A stretch of 50,605 nt of DNA from Verrucomicrobiota bacterium (GCA_016871685.1 VHCM01000004.1:1-50605); one strand, 5' to 3'; numbered from the stretch's first letter, positions 40,863 to 49,582 are shown. Made by a program: numbers and translations. Notes: generated by a model from the letters alone, not told the origin.

Positions 40863-42018
40863 AAATGGGGTCAGGCTGCAAATCTTGACAAATTCCACCG
40901 CCCTCTGCATCTTCAGCCCATGGCAAGAAGCATTCGCATCGAATTCCCAGGCGCTTATTACCACGTCATGGCCCGGGGCAACCGGCGTCATGCGATTTTC
41001 CACGACGACGACGACCGCCGGTTCTTCCTCGCCACGCTCTCGGAAGCTTGTGCGATGACCGGATGGCGCGTGCATGCCTGGGTCCTGATGAAAAACCACT
41101 ATCATCTGTTCATTGAGACGCCCGAGGCCAACTTGGTCACTGGCATGAGCTGGCTGCAGAACACGGTGACCCGGCGTCACAATGTCCGGCACGCGGCCTG
41201 GGGCCGCCTGTTCGGCGACCGCTACAAGGCGGTGCCGGTGGATGGTGCGGACCCTTGGCACTACCGGACACTCGCCGACTACATCCATCTCAATCCGGTC
41301 CGGGCCGGCCTCATCAAACCGAAAGCTCGTGAGAGCATCCTCGACTATCCATGGAGCAGCGTTGCCGGCGGATGGGCGTTGCCTCCGAACAAACGACCGA
41401 AGTGGATGGTGGCACAAGAAGGACTGCGGCGCTTCGATCTGCCCGATTCGGTGGCCGGGCGGCGGCGCTTGGTCGAGCAACTCGACCGCCGCGCGATCGA
41501 GGAGGAGATGAAGAACTGCGGAGTGCCGGTCGTCCCCGCGGAGGTCGATGCACGCAGCAGCCATTTGCGTCGGGGATGGTACTGGGGCGGCCAGACATTC
41601 GCCGCCAAGCTTCAAAAGCTCACGGATCAGATCGCCAAGGGCCACCCGCACCTATCGAGATCCTACCGCAACACACCGCAACTCAGGGCACACAGTGAGG
41701 GACAAGCGGAAGAATGGCTGAAAGAAGGCATTCAGGCCGCAGGCCTTGCGGCCCGTGAGCTGCCGCAATTGAAGGGATCGGACCCCCGCAAACTCGCACT
41801 GGCCGAACTGCTGTGGAAACGGACCACCGTTTCACAGGAATGGATCGCACGGAAGCTGGCCATGCGCAGCGCCGCCAACGTCAGCCAGCAATTGCGGCGG
41901 TTGGATCGAAAGCACGTGCTCTCCAAGGTGCCGCCCGCGATGCGGCGCTTTCTCGGCAATGCCTGGCAGGCGGAGGGTTGAAGGACGTTTTGTCAAGATT
42001 TGCAGCCTGACCCCATTT
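40863..42018. mobile_element. RAYT-type transposase element with 30-bp inverted ends
   Basis: A 1156-base element bounded by perfect 30-bp inverted repeats: left end 40863-40892 (AAATGGGGTCAGGCTGCAAA...), right end 41989-42018 as its exact reverse complement. Between them is one Y1-type transposase gene. No target duplication is evident. The right end overlaps the 3' end of ribD and supplies its stop. A solitary copy of the end sequence is at 47324-47353. The GGGGTCAG motif in such ends is often seen next to Y1-type genes in my memory of these families; this was not checked. Confidence 0.85.
40920..41981 (+). CDS. Y1 (HUH) transposase, REP-associated tyrosine transposase type
   Basis: A 353-residue single-strand transposase of the IS200/Y1 fold (PF01797). 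It has the RAYT-like opening GAYYHVMARGNRR, the HUH metal site His60-Tyr61-His62 (MKNHYHLFIETP) and the catalytic Tyr121 in DYIHLNPVRAGL. The C-terminal half (about 275-345) carries a helix-turn-helix-like segment (ARKLAMRSAANVSQQLRRL). The ATG at 40920 follows directly after the left inverted end. Such enzymes move or spread the short palindromic repeats around them, so its ends and the solo copy are likely its substrates. Confidence 0.9.
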   Translation: MARSIRIEFPGAYYHVMARGNRRHAIFHDDDDRRFFLATLSEACAMTGWRVHAWVLMKNHYHLFIETPEANLVTGMSWLQNTVTRRHNVRHAAWGRLFGDRYKAVPVDGADPWHYRTLADYIHLNPVRAGLIKPKARESILDYPWSSVAGGWALPPNKRPKWMVAQEGLRRFDLPDSVAGRRRLVEQLDRRAIEEEMKNCGVPVVPAEVDARSSHLRRGWYWGGQTFAAKLQKLTDQIAKGHPHLSRSYRNTPQLRAHSEGQAEEWLKEGIQAAGLAARELPQLKGSDPRKLALAELLWKRTTVSQEWIARKLAMRSAANVSQQLRRLDRKHVLSKVPPAMRRFLGNAWQAEG

Positions 42019-43048
42019 GCGTGCGGAGGATGCGGGCGCGCAGCTTGAGGTCGTCGCCGAGCGCCTCGAAGCGGATGTCGGTGAGGCGGTGCGGCGCGGG
42101 CAGGCCGTTTCCCGCAAGCGCCGGCACCGGGCCACCACAGAGCATCGGCGCGTAGTAGACGACGATTTCGTCGATCAGCCCGGCCTCCACCAGGGCCGAT
42201 GAAAACACGCCGCCGGCCTCGACCAAGGCGCAACGCACCCCTTGGTCGGCGGCGAGATTCCGCAAGGACGCCTCAAGATCACCACACGGGCGGATCAAGG
42301 TGCGCTCACACCAACGATCGCTGAACAACGGAGCCTCGCGTGGCAATGACTCCGGCTTGTCCGTGAACACGACTCGCCACGGCTGGTCCCTGCCCCCCGC
42401 GAAATCGGCATCGCGAATCGTCAGCGCCGGATGATCGCGGCGCACCGTTTCACCGCTGGTGAGAACCGCATCCACCTCGGCGCGCAAGCGCTGCACGTCG
42501 GCGCGCGCGGCCTCGCCGGTGAGCCATCGGGATTCGCCCGGCGGCCGCGTGATCCTTCCGTCCAGACTCATCGCGCACTTCCAAATCACCCAAGGCAATC
42601 CACAAGCGATCCACTTCGCAAATGGACGAATCAGCGAGAACGCCTCATCCGCAAGCACTCCCGCGCGCACCTGGATGCCGTGCGCCTCGAGCATCGCGTC
42701 CGCCCGCCCGGAGTGCGCGGGTGCCGGATCCGTGCAGGCGTACACGACCCGCGCCACACCCGCGTCGATGAGGCCCTGGGTACACGGCGGCGTGCGGCCG
42801 AAGGTCGAACACGGTTCGAGCGTGACATAGATGGTGGACCCGCGCGCGGCTTCAGGGCCGTGGCTTCCGAGCACGTTCACAAGCGCCTCGCGTTCGGCGT
42901 GCGGACGACCCGCCGCGCGGTGCCAGCCGGATCCGAGCAGGATGCCGTCCTTCACGACTACCGCGCCGACTGCAGGATTCGGCGCGGTTTTTCCAACTCC
43001 TTTGCACCCCTCCGCAATGGCAAGGCGCATCCATGCCTCGTCATTCAT
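41993..43048 (-). CDS. ribD: Bifunctional RibD (pyrimidine deaminase/reductase), 3' end overwritten by the transposase element
   Basis: Performs the second and third steps of riboflavin synthesis. The 351-residue protein has the zinc deaminase motif HAERE with EPCSTFGRTPPC, and the reductase domain (SLDGRITRPPGESRWLTG, VEAGGVFSSALVEAGLIDEI). The last eight residues, QMGSGCKS, and the stop are encoded by the right inverted end of the transposase element, so the original 3' end has been replaced. Essential motifs are upstream and intact, so function is probably kept. Its start overlaps the mechanosensitive channel stop by 8 bases. Confidence 0.92.
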   Translation of the reverse strand: MNDEAWMRLAIAEGCKGVGKTAPNPAVGAVVVKDGILLGSGWHRAAGRPHAEREALVNVLGSHGPEAARGSTIYVTLEPCSTFGRTPPCTQGLIDAGVARVVYACTDPAPAHSGRADAMLEAHGIQVRAGVLADEAFSLIRPFAKWIACGLPWVIWKCAMSLDGRITRPPGESRWLTGEAARADVQRLRAEVDAVLTSGETVRRDHPALTIRDADFAGGRDQPWRVVFTDKPESLPREAPLFSDRWCERTLIRPCGDLEASLRNLAADQGVRCALVEAGGVFSSALVEAGLIDEIVVYYAPMLCGGPVPALAGNGLPAPHRLTDIRFEALGDDLKLRARILRTQMGSGCKS

Positions 43049-45371
43049 CGGCGGCAGGACGCATGGGTTCAACGCCGATCGGCCGCTCGCTGGCAAGCTG
43101 CATGTCACGCTGCGGGAGGGGAATGCGGATGCCGGACTCGCCCAGCCGCTTGCCGATCATCAACCGCAGGTCGCTCGCGACCACGACCGGATTCGCGCCG
43201 CTGCCGAGTTCAAGCCAGTAGTAGAGCGAAAACACCAGCGCGTCTCTGCCGAAATCATCAAACACCGCGAACGGCGCTGGATCCTTGCACACAAGCCCGT
43301 GACGTCCCGCCGCCTCAGCGAGGATGTCCATGATCAACGCCGGAGGCGTACCGTAATCAACCCCCACACGAAGGCTCTTGCGGATCGTGGACGAGGTGAG
43401 CGTCAGATTCGTCACGCGGTTTTCGAGGAAGATCGAATTCGGCACGATCGACTCCTGATCGTCGGCCGCACGGATCACCGACGAGCGCGTGTTGACCTCG
43501 GTGACGGTGCCGATCACGCCACCGACCTCGACCACATCCCCGACACGAATTTTTCGCTCCACCAGCAGGATGATGCCGCTGATGAAGTTCTTGATGAGCG
43601 TCTGCGTGCCGAAACCGACACCGATGGCCAGCGCGCCGCCCAGGAACGCGAAGATCGTGAGCGGGATGTTGAGATAGGAAAGCGTACCGATCAGCAACAT
43701 CAGGGAGACGAGAAGCATCAGCCACTTGCGCAGCGTGCGGGCCTGTGCCTCGAACAAATAACCGCGGCGGACCAGCGTGCGTTGCACGCGACGCAGGACA
43801 CGGGACGCGAGGAGCCAGCCGACCAGGAAAAAAAGCAAACCTCCGAGCAGCATGCCGAGGGTGACGCTCACCTTGCCGGTGATCGTCTGCCCGTCCACTT
43901 CCACCTGATCCTCGAACGAAAAGATCGTGAGCGACCAGACATTGCCCAGCCATGAGGGAATCGAGGACACGAGAGTGCCGATCCGCTGGCTCAAGTCGGT
44001 GGATCCGGGTGGTGCCGGAGCGTGGTGTTCAATCCATCGTCCCACCTGCTCTTCAAGATTCCTGACCGCCTGGATCGCCCTTCGCTGCATGGCGAGCTTT
44101 TCACTGAGCGCGGCACGTTGGTCGTCGAACTCGTCCGCGCGTGAATCACCGGCGGCCATCGCCGCGGCGCGCGATTCGAGTTTCGCAAGATCCGCAGCCG
44201 AAGCCGCGTTGTCGCTTTCGATCACTTCCCGCCAGACCCGCAGGCGTCCGGCGGTTTTCACGAGCGATTGCGCCAAGGCCCTCGCTTCCGCCGGATCCGC
44301 GGCATTCATCAACACGCGGCGGTCAGCGTAGACCGCACGATACTGGCTTTCCAATTCGACGAGGCTTTCCAGCAGTTGCCGCATCGATTGAAGCGCGTCG
44401 AGACGAATCCCGGCAGTGGCGAGTTTCAGCCGCGCGGGATCGTCATCGGCGGCGACCTGGCCAGTCAGGTCCATTCTCTCCTGCGCCGCCTGACGCGCGC
44501 GCAAGGCGGACTGGATCCGTTTTTCGACTGCCTGGATTTCCTTCGCGACAGCCTTGGCGCGTTCCTGCGAAAGATGATGAATTCGTTGGAGTTCCTCCTC
44601 GGTAAATCCGACGTCGTCGCGCATCGTGCGGATCTTGCGATCGAGAAGGTCCAGATCGGACCTTGCCGCGGCCACCGACTGGCGTAGGTTGGCCATCCCC
44701 GCTTCAACCAGTGCGGCACGCACGGCCTGCAGTCGCGATTTCGCCTTGGCGGTGTCGAGTGCCCATCGTGCGGCCTCCACCGCATCTCCTTGCGCGCCTT
44801 GCAGCGCGGCATTCGCCCGCCCCACGACGTCCGCGTCGGATTTAGCGTCTGTCAGCACACCGGCAAGCACGCGTTCGAAGTTCGCCATCGATGACTCGTG
44901 TGTCGCGAGTTTCGACCGCACGGCTTGCCGCTCGCCGGTGAGTTCATCCAGCCAGAGCACCGGATAGGGCGGCGGCTCCTTGAATCCTGCCCACGCCGAT
45001 GCCGCCGCACGCGACTGCTCGGCCGCCTTGACGGCATCGCCTCGCGCGGACAAGGCCGCGAGCGCGTTGGATGCGTGAATGACGATCTGCCCGAGCGTGC
45101 GTTTGCGCTCGTCGAGATCTGCGGCCGTCACACCAACAGGCAGCGACGCCGGATCGACCCCGTCGAGACGCGTGAGCGCGTCGCGCGACTCACCCAGCCA
45201 TAGCTCGAGGCGCTTCGTGGCATCCTCCGGTGTTTCCGCGGTCTTGGCAGCCTCGGCCGACTGACCACCCAGCGATTTGGGCAATGATGGAAGCTGCGCA
45301 CGCAGCGTGGCCACACAACACAGCACGGCCAGGATGGTCGCGACGGAAAGCCGGGTTGACGACGGGTTCAT
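43041..45371 (-). CDS. MscS-family mechanosensitive channel (large, MscK-like)
   Basis: A 776-residue inner-membrane channel that releases solutes on hypo-osmotic shock. It has a signal peptide (residues 1-25), a long periplasmic region of Ala/Leu/Glu-rich coiled-coil helices (about 40-500), two or three membrane segments, and a C-terminal MscS domain: pore helix GGALAIGVGFGTQTLIKNF and the beta domain VGDVVEVGGVIGTVTEVN. The length and coiled-coil resemble MscK/YjeP, without the extra membrane helices of the largest forms. The ATG at 45371 precedes the signal peptide. It is upstream of ribD, overlapping by 8 bases. Confidence 0.88.
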   Translation of the reverse strand: MNPSSTRLSVATILAVLCCVATLRAQLPSLPKSLGGQSAEAAKTAETPEDATKRLELWLGESRDALTRLDGVDPASLPVGVTAADLDERKRTLGQIVIHASNALAALSARGDAVKAAEQSRAAASAWAGFKEPPPYPVLWLDELTGERQAVRSKLATHESSMANFERVLAGVLTDAKSDADVVGRANAALQGAQGDAVEAARWALDTAKAKSRLQAVRAALVEAGMANLRQSVAAARSDLDLLDRKIRTMRDDVGFTEEELQRIHHLSQERAKAVAKEIQAVEKRIQSALRARQAAQERMDLTGQVAADDDPARLKLATAGIRLDALQSMRQLLESLVELESQYRAVYADRRVLMNAADPAEARALAQSLVKTAGRLRVWREVIESDNAASAADLAKLESRAAAMAAGDSRADEFDDQRAALSEKLAMQRRAIQAVRNLEEQVGRWIEHHAPAPPGSTDLSQRIGTLVSSIPSWLGNVWSLTIFSFEDQVEVDGQTITGKVSVTLGMLLGGLLFFLVGWLLASRVLRRVQRTLVRRGYLFEAQARTLRKWLMLLVSLMLLIGTLSYLNIPLTIFAFLGGALAIGVGFGTQTLIKNFISGIILLVERKIRVGDVVEVGGVIGTVTEVNTRSSVIRAADDQESIVPNSIFLENRVTNLTLTSSTIRKSLRVGVDYGTPPALIMDILAEAAGRHGLVCKDPAPFAVFDDFGRDALVFSLYYWLELGSGANPVVVASDLRLMIGKRLGESGIRIPLPQRDMQLASERPIGVEPMRPAADE

Positions 45372-45490
45372 CTCCTTGCCGGTGGATGGCGGCTTGCGAC
45401 CGGAGACGGTCGCGCGGGATGTACTAACGCGGGGCCGTGCGGGATTCAATGACGAATGAGGGTGGTGCGAGAGGAATGCCACCCGTCGAT

Positions 45491-46588
45491 TCACGGCTCG
45501 CCCCGCTCGTCGCGCTCCAACTGGATGCGATCCTCGAGGTTGCGGGCCTTGACGCGATAACCACGCTTGGACCAACGCTCCACCGCCATGCGGCGCTTTT
45601 CGGCGCGGGCCTTCAACGCCGCAATCTCGCTTTCAAGATTCAGAAATGCCGCGTGCCGCCCGGCATCGAGCGTGCCCGCATCGACCGCGGCGCGCACCGC
45701 GCAGCCGGCATCTCCGCGATGGCGGCAGTCGGCGAAGCGGCATTCCGCCGCGAGCGCCTCTAGATCGGCAAAGCTCGTGCGCAGCGTCGACTCATCGGTC
45801 CACATCTGGATTTCGCGCATGCCCGGATTGTCGATGAGCATTCCGCCGCCCGGGAGCAGCACGAGTTCGCGCGACGTCGTGGTATGCCTGCCCTTGCCCG
45901 TGCGCTCGTTCACTTCCCCCGTCCACTGCCACTCCTCGCCAAGCAATTCATTGACCAAAGTCGATTTGCCAACCCCGCTCGATCCAACGATGCAAAGGGT
46001 GATACCGGGTTGAAGGTGGCGTTTGAGCACCTGCAAGCCGTCGCCGCTCAACGCGCTCGTCACATGCACCTCGGCCGAGAGATCCAATCGGCAAATCTGC
46101 TCCGCCGCGTCACGGTTGCGCGCCGCTTCGTGAAGATCGGCCTTGTTCACCAGAACGAGCGCCTTGGCCCCGCTGCGGCTGATCAGCGTGAAATACCGCT
46201 CCATCCGGCGGAGGTTGAAGTCCGCGCCGGCATCGGTCACGACCGCGACCACGTCGACATTCGCACCGATGACCTGAGCCTGCGCGCTGTTGCCCGGCAT
46301 CTTGCGCATGAAGCAACTTCTCCGCGGCAGACGCGCCCGGATCACCGCATCGCCCTCTCCACGCTCGACCGCCACCCAGTCCCCCACCGCAGGCAAATCC
46401 GCATCGCACTCCGCCTCATGCCAGACACGTCCGCCCAACACGACCTCGATTTCCTCCCCGTCCCCGAGCACCGCCCCGAAATTGATCGGCGTTTCACGCA
46501 CCAGCCGAGCCGGAACCCAGCCCATGGAACGATACCGATCGAAAGCATCATCGAAATGCTTACACCATCCCAAGGACTTCAACTGCAT
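45491..46588 (-). CDS. rsgA: Ribosome small-subunit-dependent GTPase RsgA
   Basis: A circularly permuted GTPase in late 30S assembly. The 365-residue protein has an OB fold, then G4 VNKAD, G1 GSSGVGKSTLVNELLG, G2/G3 (TGKGRHTTTSREL, LIDNPGMREI) and a C-terminal zinc site CRFADCRHRGDAGC. The permuted order G4-G5-G1-G2-G3 is diagnostic. The ATG at 46588 (MQLKSLGW) matches the long YloQ-like form. It is transcribed towards the mechanosensitive channel gene (119-base gap) and diverges from fur over 120 bases. Confidence 0.94.
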   Translation of the reverse strand: MQLKSLGWCKHFDDAFDRYRSMGWVPARLVRETPINFGAVLGDGEEIEVVLGGRVWHEAECDADLPAVGDWVAVERGEGDAVIRARLPRRSCFMRKMPGNSAQAQVIGANVDVVAVVTDAGADFNLRRMERYFTLISRSGAKALVLVNKADLHEAARNRDAAEQICRLDLSAEVHVTSALSGDGLQVLKRHLQPGITLCIVGSSGVGKSTLVNELLGEEWQWTGEVNERTGKGRHTTTSRELVLLPGGGMLIDNPGMREIQMWTDESTLRTSFADLEALAAECRFADCRHRGDAGCAVRAAVDAGTLDAGRHAAFLNLESEIAALKARAEKRRMAVERWSKRGYRVKARNLEDRIQLERDERGEP

Positions 46589-46708
46589 CCGGAAATGATC
46601 CTAGCCGCAAGGACGCCGCTTCGCAATCACCGAGCGCGATGCGGCTCCGGGCGCGCGACCTGTCAAATTCGGCTTTCCGCAGCTGGCCCACCGTGGAAAA
46701 ATCGGCGC

Positions 46709-47206
46709 ATGGAGGCGCAACTCAAAGAGCGGCTCGACGCGTTTCTGCGTGGCAAGGGACTGCGGCGAACCGAGCAACGCGAGCGCATCCTCAAGGCGGT
46801 GTTCTCCAAGGACGAGCATTTCACCGCCGACGAACTCTGCGATCGCGTGCGAAGAAGTGACAGCGGGATATCGCGGGCCACGGTGTACCGCACGCTTGCC
46901 CTGCTGGTGGAGGCCGAATTGCTGAGGGAAATCGATTTGGGCGACCAGCACACGACCTACGATCCGAACTTTCTCGAAAAACCGTCGCACAACCATCTGG
47001 TCTGCATCGACTGCGGCAAGGTCATCGAATTCGAAGACGCGCACATCGACACACTCAACGACTGCGTGACCCGGCGGCTCGGATTCCGCGCGGTGAAACA
47101 GTCGTTGCGCATCGAGGCGACTTGCGAGCAACTCCGCAAGCGCGGCCGCTGCCCCAACCTCATCGCGGCCCGGCTCACCGGCCGCCGACTGCGGCGCAAG
47201 CGCTGA
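46709..47206 (+). CDS. fur: Fur-family metal-responsive transcription regulator
   Basis: A 165-residue winged-helix repressor of metal uptake genes. The DNA-binding half reads RRTEQRERILKAVFS and SRATVYRTLALLVEAELLREID; the metal-binding half has HNHLVCIDCGKVIEFED, with the CxxC zinc pair. The second cysteine pair of canonical Fur (CxxC) is altered to CEQLRKRGRC, so a zinc site may be absent. Which metal it senses cannot be read from the sequence; Fur proper is the first guess, but PerR or Zur is possible. No clear Fur box was found in the upstream gap. Confidence 0.87.
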   Translation: MEAQLKERLDAFLRGKGLRRTEQRERILKAVFSKDEHFTADELCDRVRRSDSGISRATVYRTLALLVEAELLREIDLGDQHTTYDPNFLEKPSHNHLVCIDCGKVIEFEDAHIDTLNDCVTRRLGFRAVKQSLRIEATCEQLRKRGRCPNLIAARLTGRRLRRKR

Positions 47207-47323
47207 TCGGGAAACGACACGTCCCCCAACGGCATGCCCCCGTCACCAGGCATGCGGGAGTCTCGGTCATGCACACGCCAAGAGCGGATCCGGGGCAAAG
47301 CCCGGCCGGATCACCCGGCGGGT

Positions 47324-47367
47324 TTTGTCAAGATTTGCAGCCTGACCCCATTTTCTGACCCCATTTT
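47324..47367. repeat. Solitary transposase-end copy with 13-bp tandem duplication
   Basis: Bases 47324-47353 match the right end of the element at 40863-42018 exactly (30 of 30). The end segment CTGACCCCATTTT is then repeated directly, at 47342-47354 and 47355-47367. No transposase gene is attached. It lies in the 283-base gap between fur and the oxidoreductase gene. It is probably a REP-like unit or the scar of an excised element. Confidence 0.75.
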
Positions 47368-47489
47368 CCGAGGCACTGTCACCGGAATGACAGGATCTTC
47401 ACGTTCATCGGGGCTTTCCGGGCCATTCCCTCTTCTTTGCGCCGGTTTCCGGTTGCCAGCGGCCCCCGCCCCGACTAACTGGATTCGAC

Positions 47490-48884
47490 ATGCACCCGCA
47501 CTCCCGTCGTCGCTTCCTCAAGTCCGCCGCCGCATTCGCCGGCGCGGGTTTCGCCCCGAACCTTCTGCTGCGCGGGCAAGACGCCAGCGCCAAGCAACTC
47601 CGCATCGCCTGCATCGGCGTGGGCGGCCAGGGGCTCAGTGATCTCGTCCAAATCGCCGTCGGCAACCAGATTGTCGCGATGTGCGACGTCGACCGCAGGA
47701 TGGCGGAGCTGACCCGCATAACCGCGCAAGGCGAGGTGCCCGGCGCGATCGCCCGTTTTCCCCAAGCCAAGTTTTTCTCGGACTACCGTGAGATGTTCGC
47801 GCAGATGGCCGACCAGATCGACGTGGTCTCGGTCACCACGCCCGATCACATGCATTTCCCGATCGCGATGGAGGCGATGCGCCGGGGCAAGCACGTCTAC
47901 GTGCAGAAGCCGCTAAGCAATAACCTGTGGGAAACCCGCGTGATGGCGCGCTACGCCGAGAAGAAGGGCGTGTTCAGCGTGATGGGCAACCAGGGCGCCA
48001 CCTACGACGGCACCCGCGTGCTGCGCGAGTGGATTGAGGCGGGTCTCATCGGCGAGGTCAAAGAAGTCCACTACTGGACGAACCGGCCGATCTGGCCCCA
48101 GGGCAAGGGACTGGAGTTCCCGGCGATGCCCGTGCCCGAGCAGCTCAACTGGGATGTGTGGCAGGGATCCTGCGCGACCGAGCGTCCGTACAACGAAAAA
48201 ATCCATCCGTTCGCATGGCGGGGATTCTGGGACTACGGCTGCGGTGCCCTCGGCGACATCGGCTGCCACAGCTTCAACTCGGCGTTCTGGGCGCTCGACC
48301 TCAAGGGCGATTTCGTCGTCGAGGCGAGCAAGGTTTCGGAGTTCGACGATACGCTCGCGCCGAAGCGCTCGACCATTGTCTATCAATTCCCCGGCAAGGG
48401 CGGCCGCACGCCGGTGAAGGTCGTGTGGCAGGACGGCGTGAACGATCCCAACACCGATCCGGAATTCCTGCGTCCGCCGGGCATCCCGGCCGATCTTCAG
48501 TTGAATGCGGAATTCGGTCAGGTCTTCGTCGGCAGCGAGGGGGTGATCTTCTGCAACGATGCGTATTGCCGCCAATCGCCGGTGCTTTACCCCGAAGCGC
48601 TGCGGGAAAAAGCGCGCACGGTCGAGCGCAAGTACGATCGCGTGAAAGGCGGACCTCACCAGGAATTGTGTCGCGCGATCCTCGGCCAAGGGCCCAAGCC
48701 GGTCTCCAACTTCATCGATCATGCCGGGCCGCTCACTGAGATGGTGCTCGCGGGCAACCTCGCCGTGCGTCTCGGCAAGCGCATCGATTGGGACTTCGAC
48801 CGCATGCAGGCGCGAGGACTTCCGGAAGCCACTCCGCTGCTCAAGCGCGTGTACCGCAAGGGCTGGGAGCCGGACCTCTCGTGA
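47490..48884 (+). CDS. Tat-exported Gfo/Idh/MocA-family oxidoreductase
   Basis: A 464-residue NAD(P)-dependent dehydrogenase with a twin-arginine signal (RRRFLKSAAAFAGAG) followed by the Rossmann segment IACIGVGGQGLSDLV. Family features include VQKPLS (the EKP-type motif with Gln) and TTPDHMHFPIAMEAM. The mature region with GALGDIGCHSFNSAFW fits the exported group common in Planctomycetes and Verrucomicrobia. The substrate is unknown; sugars or sugar acids are typical. It is alone in its strand stretch, with the toxin-antitoxin cassette downstream. Confidence 0.87.
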   Translation: MHPHSRRRFLKSAAAFAGAGFAPNLLLRGQDASAKQLRIACIGVGGQGLSDLVQIAVGNQIVAMCDVDRRMAELTRITAQGEVPGAIARFPQAKFFSDYREMFAQMADQIDVVSVTTPDHMHFPIAMEAMRRGKHVYVQKPLSNNLWETRVMARYAEKKGVFSVMGNQGATYDGTRVLREWIEAGLIGEVKEVHYWTNRPIWPQGKGLEFPAMPVPEQLNWDVWQGSCATERPYNEKIHPFAWRGFWDYGCGALGDIGCHSFNSAFWALDLKGDFVVEASKVSEFDDTLAPKRSTIVYQFPGKGGRTPVKVVWQDGVNDPNTDPEFLRPPGIPADLQLNAEFGQVFVGSEGVIFCNDAYCRQSPVLYPEALREKARTVERKYDRVKGGPHQELCRAILGQGPKPVSNFIDHAGPLTEMVLAGNLAVRLGKRIDWDFDRMQARGLPEATPLLKRVYRKGWEPDLS

Positions 48885-48930
48885 TGCTCGGCACCGGCCG
48901 CCGCGGGCGGCGGAGAAGATGTCGGATCCG

Positions 48931-48949
48931 GCCGGATTCGCCACCGCGG
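48931..48949. repeat. 19-bp direct repeat, left of the toxin-antitoxin pair
   Basis: The 19-bp sequence GCCGGATTCGCCACCGCGG occurs here and, identical, at 49583-49601. The toxin-antitoxin genes lie between the two copies, so they bracket a 633-base segment. This resembles the repeats left by recombination or insertion, or short attachment-like sites. Confidence 0.65.
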
Positions 48950-48968
48950 CTTTGGAAACTGCTGACTT

Positions 48969-48982
48969 GCATGGAGCCATGC
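48969..48982. promoter_or_regulatory. Candidate toxin-antitoxin operator palindrome
   Basis: A perfect 14-base inverted repeat, GCATGG-AG-CCATGC, ends 19 bases before the antitoxin start. Type II antitoxins usually bind such palindromes in their own promoter. The position fits autoregulation; binding is inferred. Confidence 0.35.
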
Positions 48983-49001
48983 TCTCTGCCAAGATGACTC
49001 C

Positions 49002-49199
49002 ATGAATCGCATTGCAAAAAAAACCTCGATTAAAAAAGTGGCCGCTCGCTTGGTTCGCGAATTACCCGAGTCCGCGAGTTGGGATGATCTGATGTACGAA
49101 ATCCTCGTTCGTAAGAAAATCGATGCCGGATTGGATGATTTGCGGCTTGGAAGGAAGCACAGCCACGCATCCGTTCGCAACGAGTTTGGATTCGCATGA
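49002..49199 (+). CDS. Antitoxin of a type II toxin-antitoxin pair
   Basis: A 65-residue protein with a Lys-rich head and the pattern LPESASWDDLMYEILVRKK, followed by IDAGLDDLRLGR and a C-terminal VRNEFG. It fits small antitoxins found next to RelE/ParE toxins ('LPDDATWDDIMYELYVR' type). It neutralises the partner toxin by binding. Its stop overlaps the toxin start (ATGA at 49196-49199), as usual for such pairs. Base composition is visibly less GC-rich than the neighbouring genes, which suggests transfer. Confidence 0.8.
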   Translation: MNRIAKKTSIKKVAARLVRELPESASWDDLMYEILVRKKIDAGLDDLRLGRKHSHASVRNEFGFA

Positions 49200-49489
49200 C
49201 CATCACGTGGTCAGCGCAGGCGCTCCGCGATCTACATGCCATCCGTGATTTCATCGCGCGCGATTCCGAGCACTACGCACAGCTGCAGCTCGAGCGCCTC
49301 ATTTCGAGCGCCGAACGGGCCGCCGATATGCCAACGAGGGGACACCCCGTGCACGAGTTTCGCGAATCCGGACTCCGCGAGATTCACGAAGGTTCATACC
49401 TGATCATCTACAATCTCAACGACGATGAGTTTCAGGTGGTGACCATTGTCCACATGAAGCAGCGCGTCACCCGGCGACATTTGAGCTAA
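49196..49489 (+). CDS. RelE/ParE-family toxin
   Basis: A 97-residue toxin with the RelE/ParE-fold sequence pattern: SAQALRDLHAIRDFIARDS, then MPTRGHPVHEFRESGLREI and a C-terminal VVTIVHMKQR. It would either cleave mRNA at the ribosome (RelE-like) or poison DNA gyrase (ParE-like). The sequence cannot settle which, though the RDFIARDS and final VVTIVHMKQR blocks suit the ParE branch. It overlaps the antitoxin gene by 4 bases. Confidence 0.87.
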   Translation: MTITWSAQALRDLHAIRDFIARDSEHYAQLQLERLISSAERAADMPTRGHPVHEFRESGLREIHEGSYLIIYNLNDDEFQVVTIVHMKQRVTRRHLS

Positions 49490-49582
49490 ACCATCCGACA
49501 CGATCCACATCCGCGACCTGGTCGCAATCCCCCCCGCTTCCCGCGGGTCTGGCGCTGGCTGGGCAACCCTGCACCTCCCCCC

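Noticed and set aside
45884-46708. Long N-terminal extension of fur in the same frame
   Set aside because: It lies antisense to rsgA and has no protein features; the family start at 46709 is clear.
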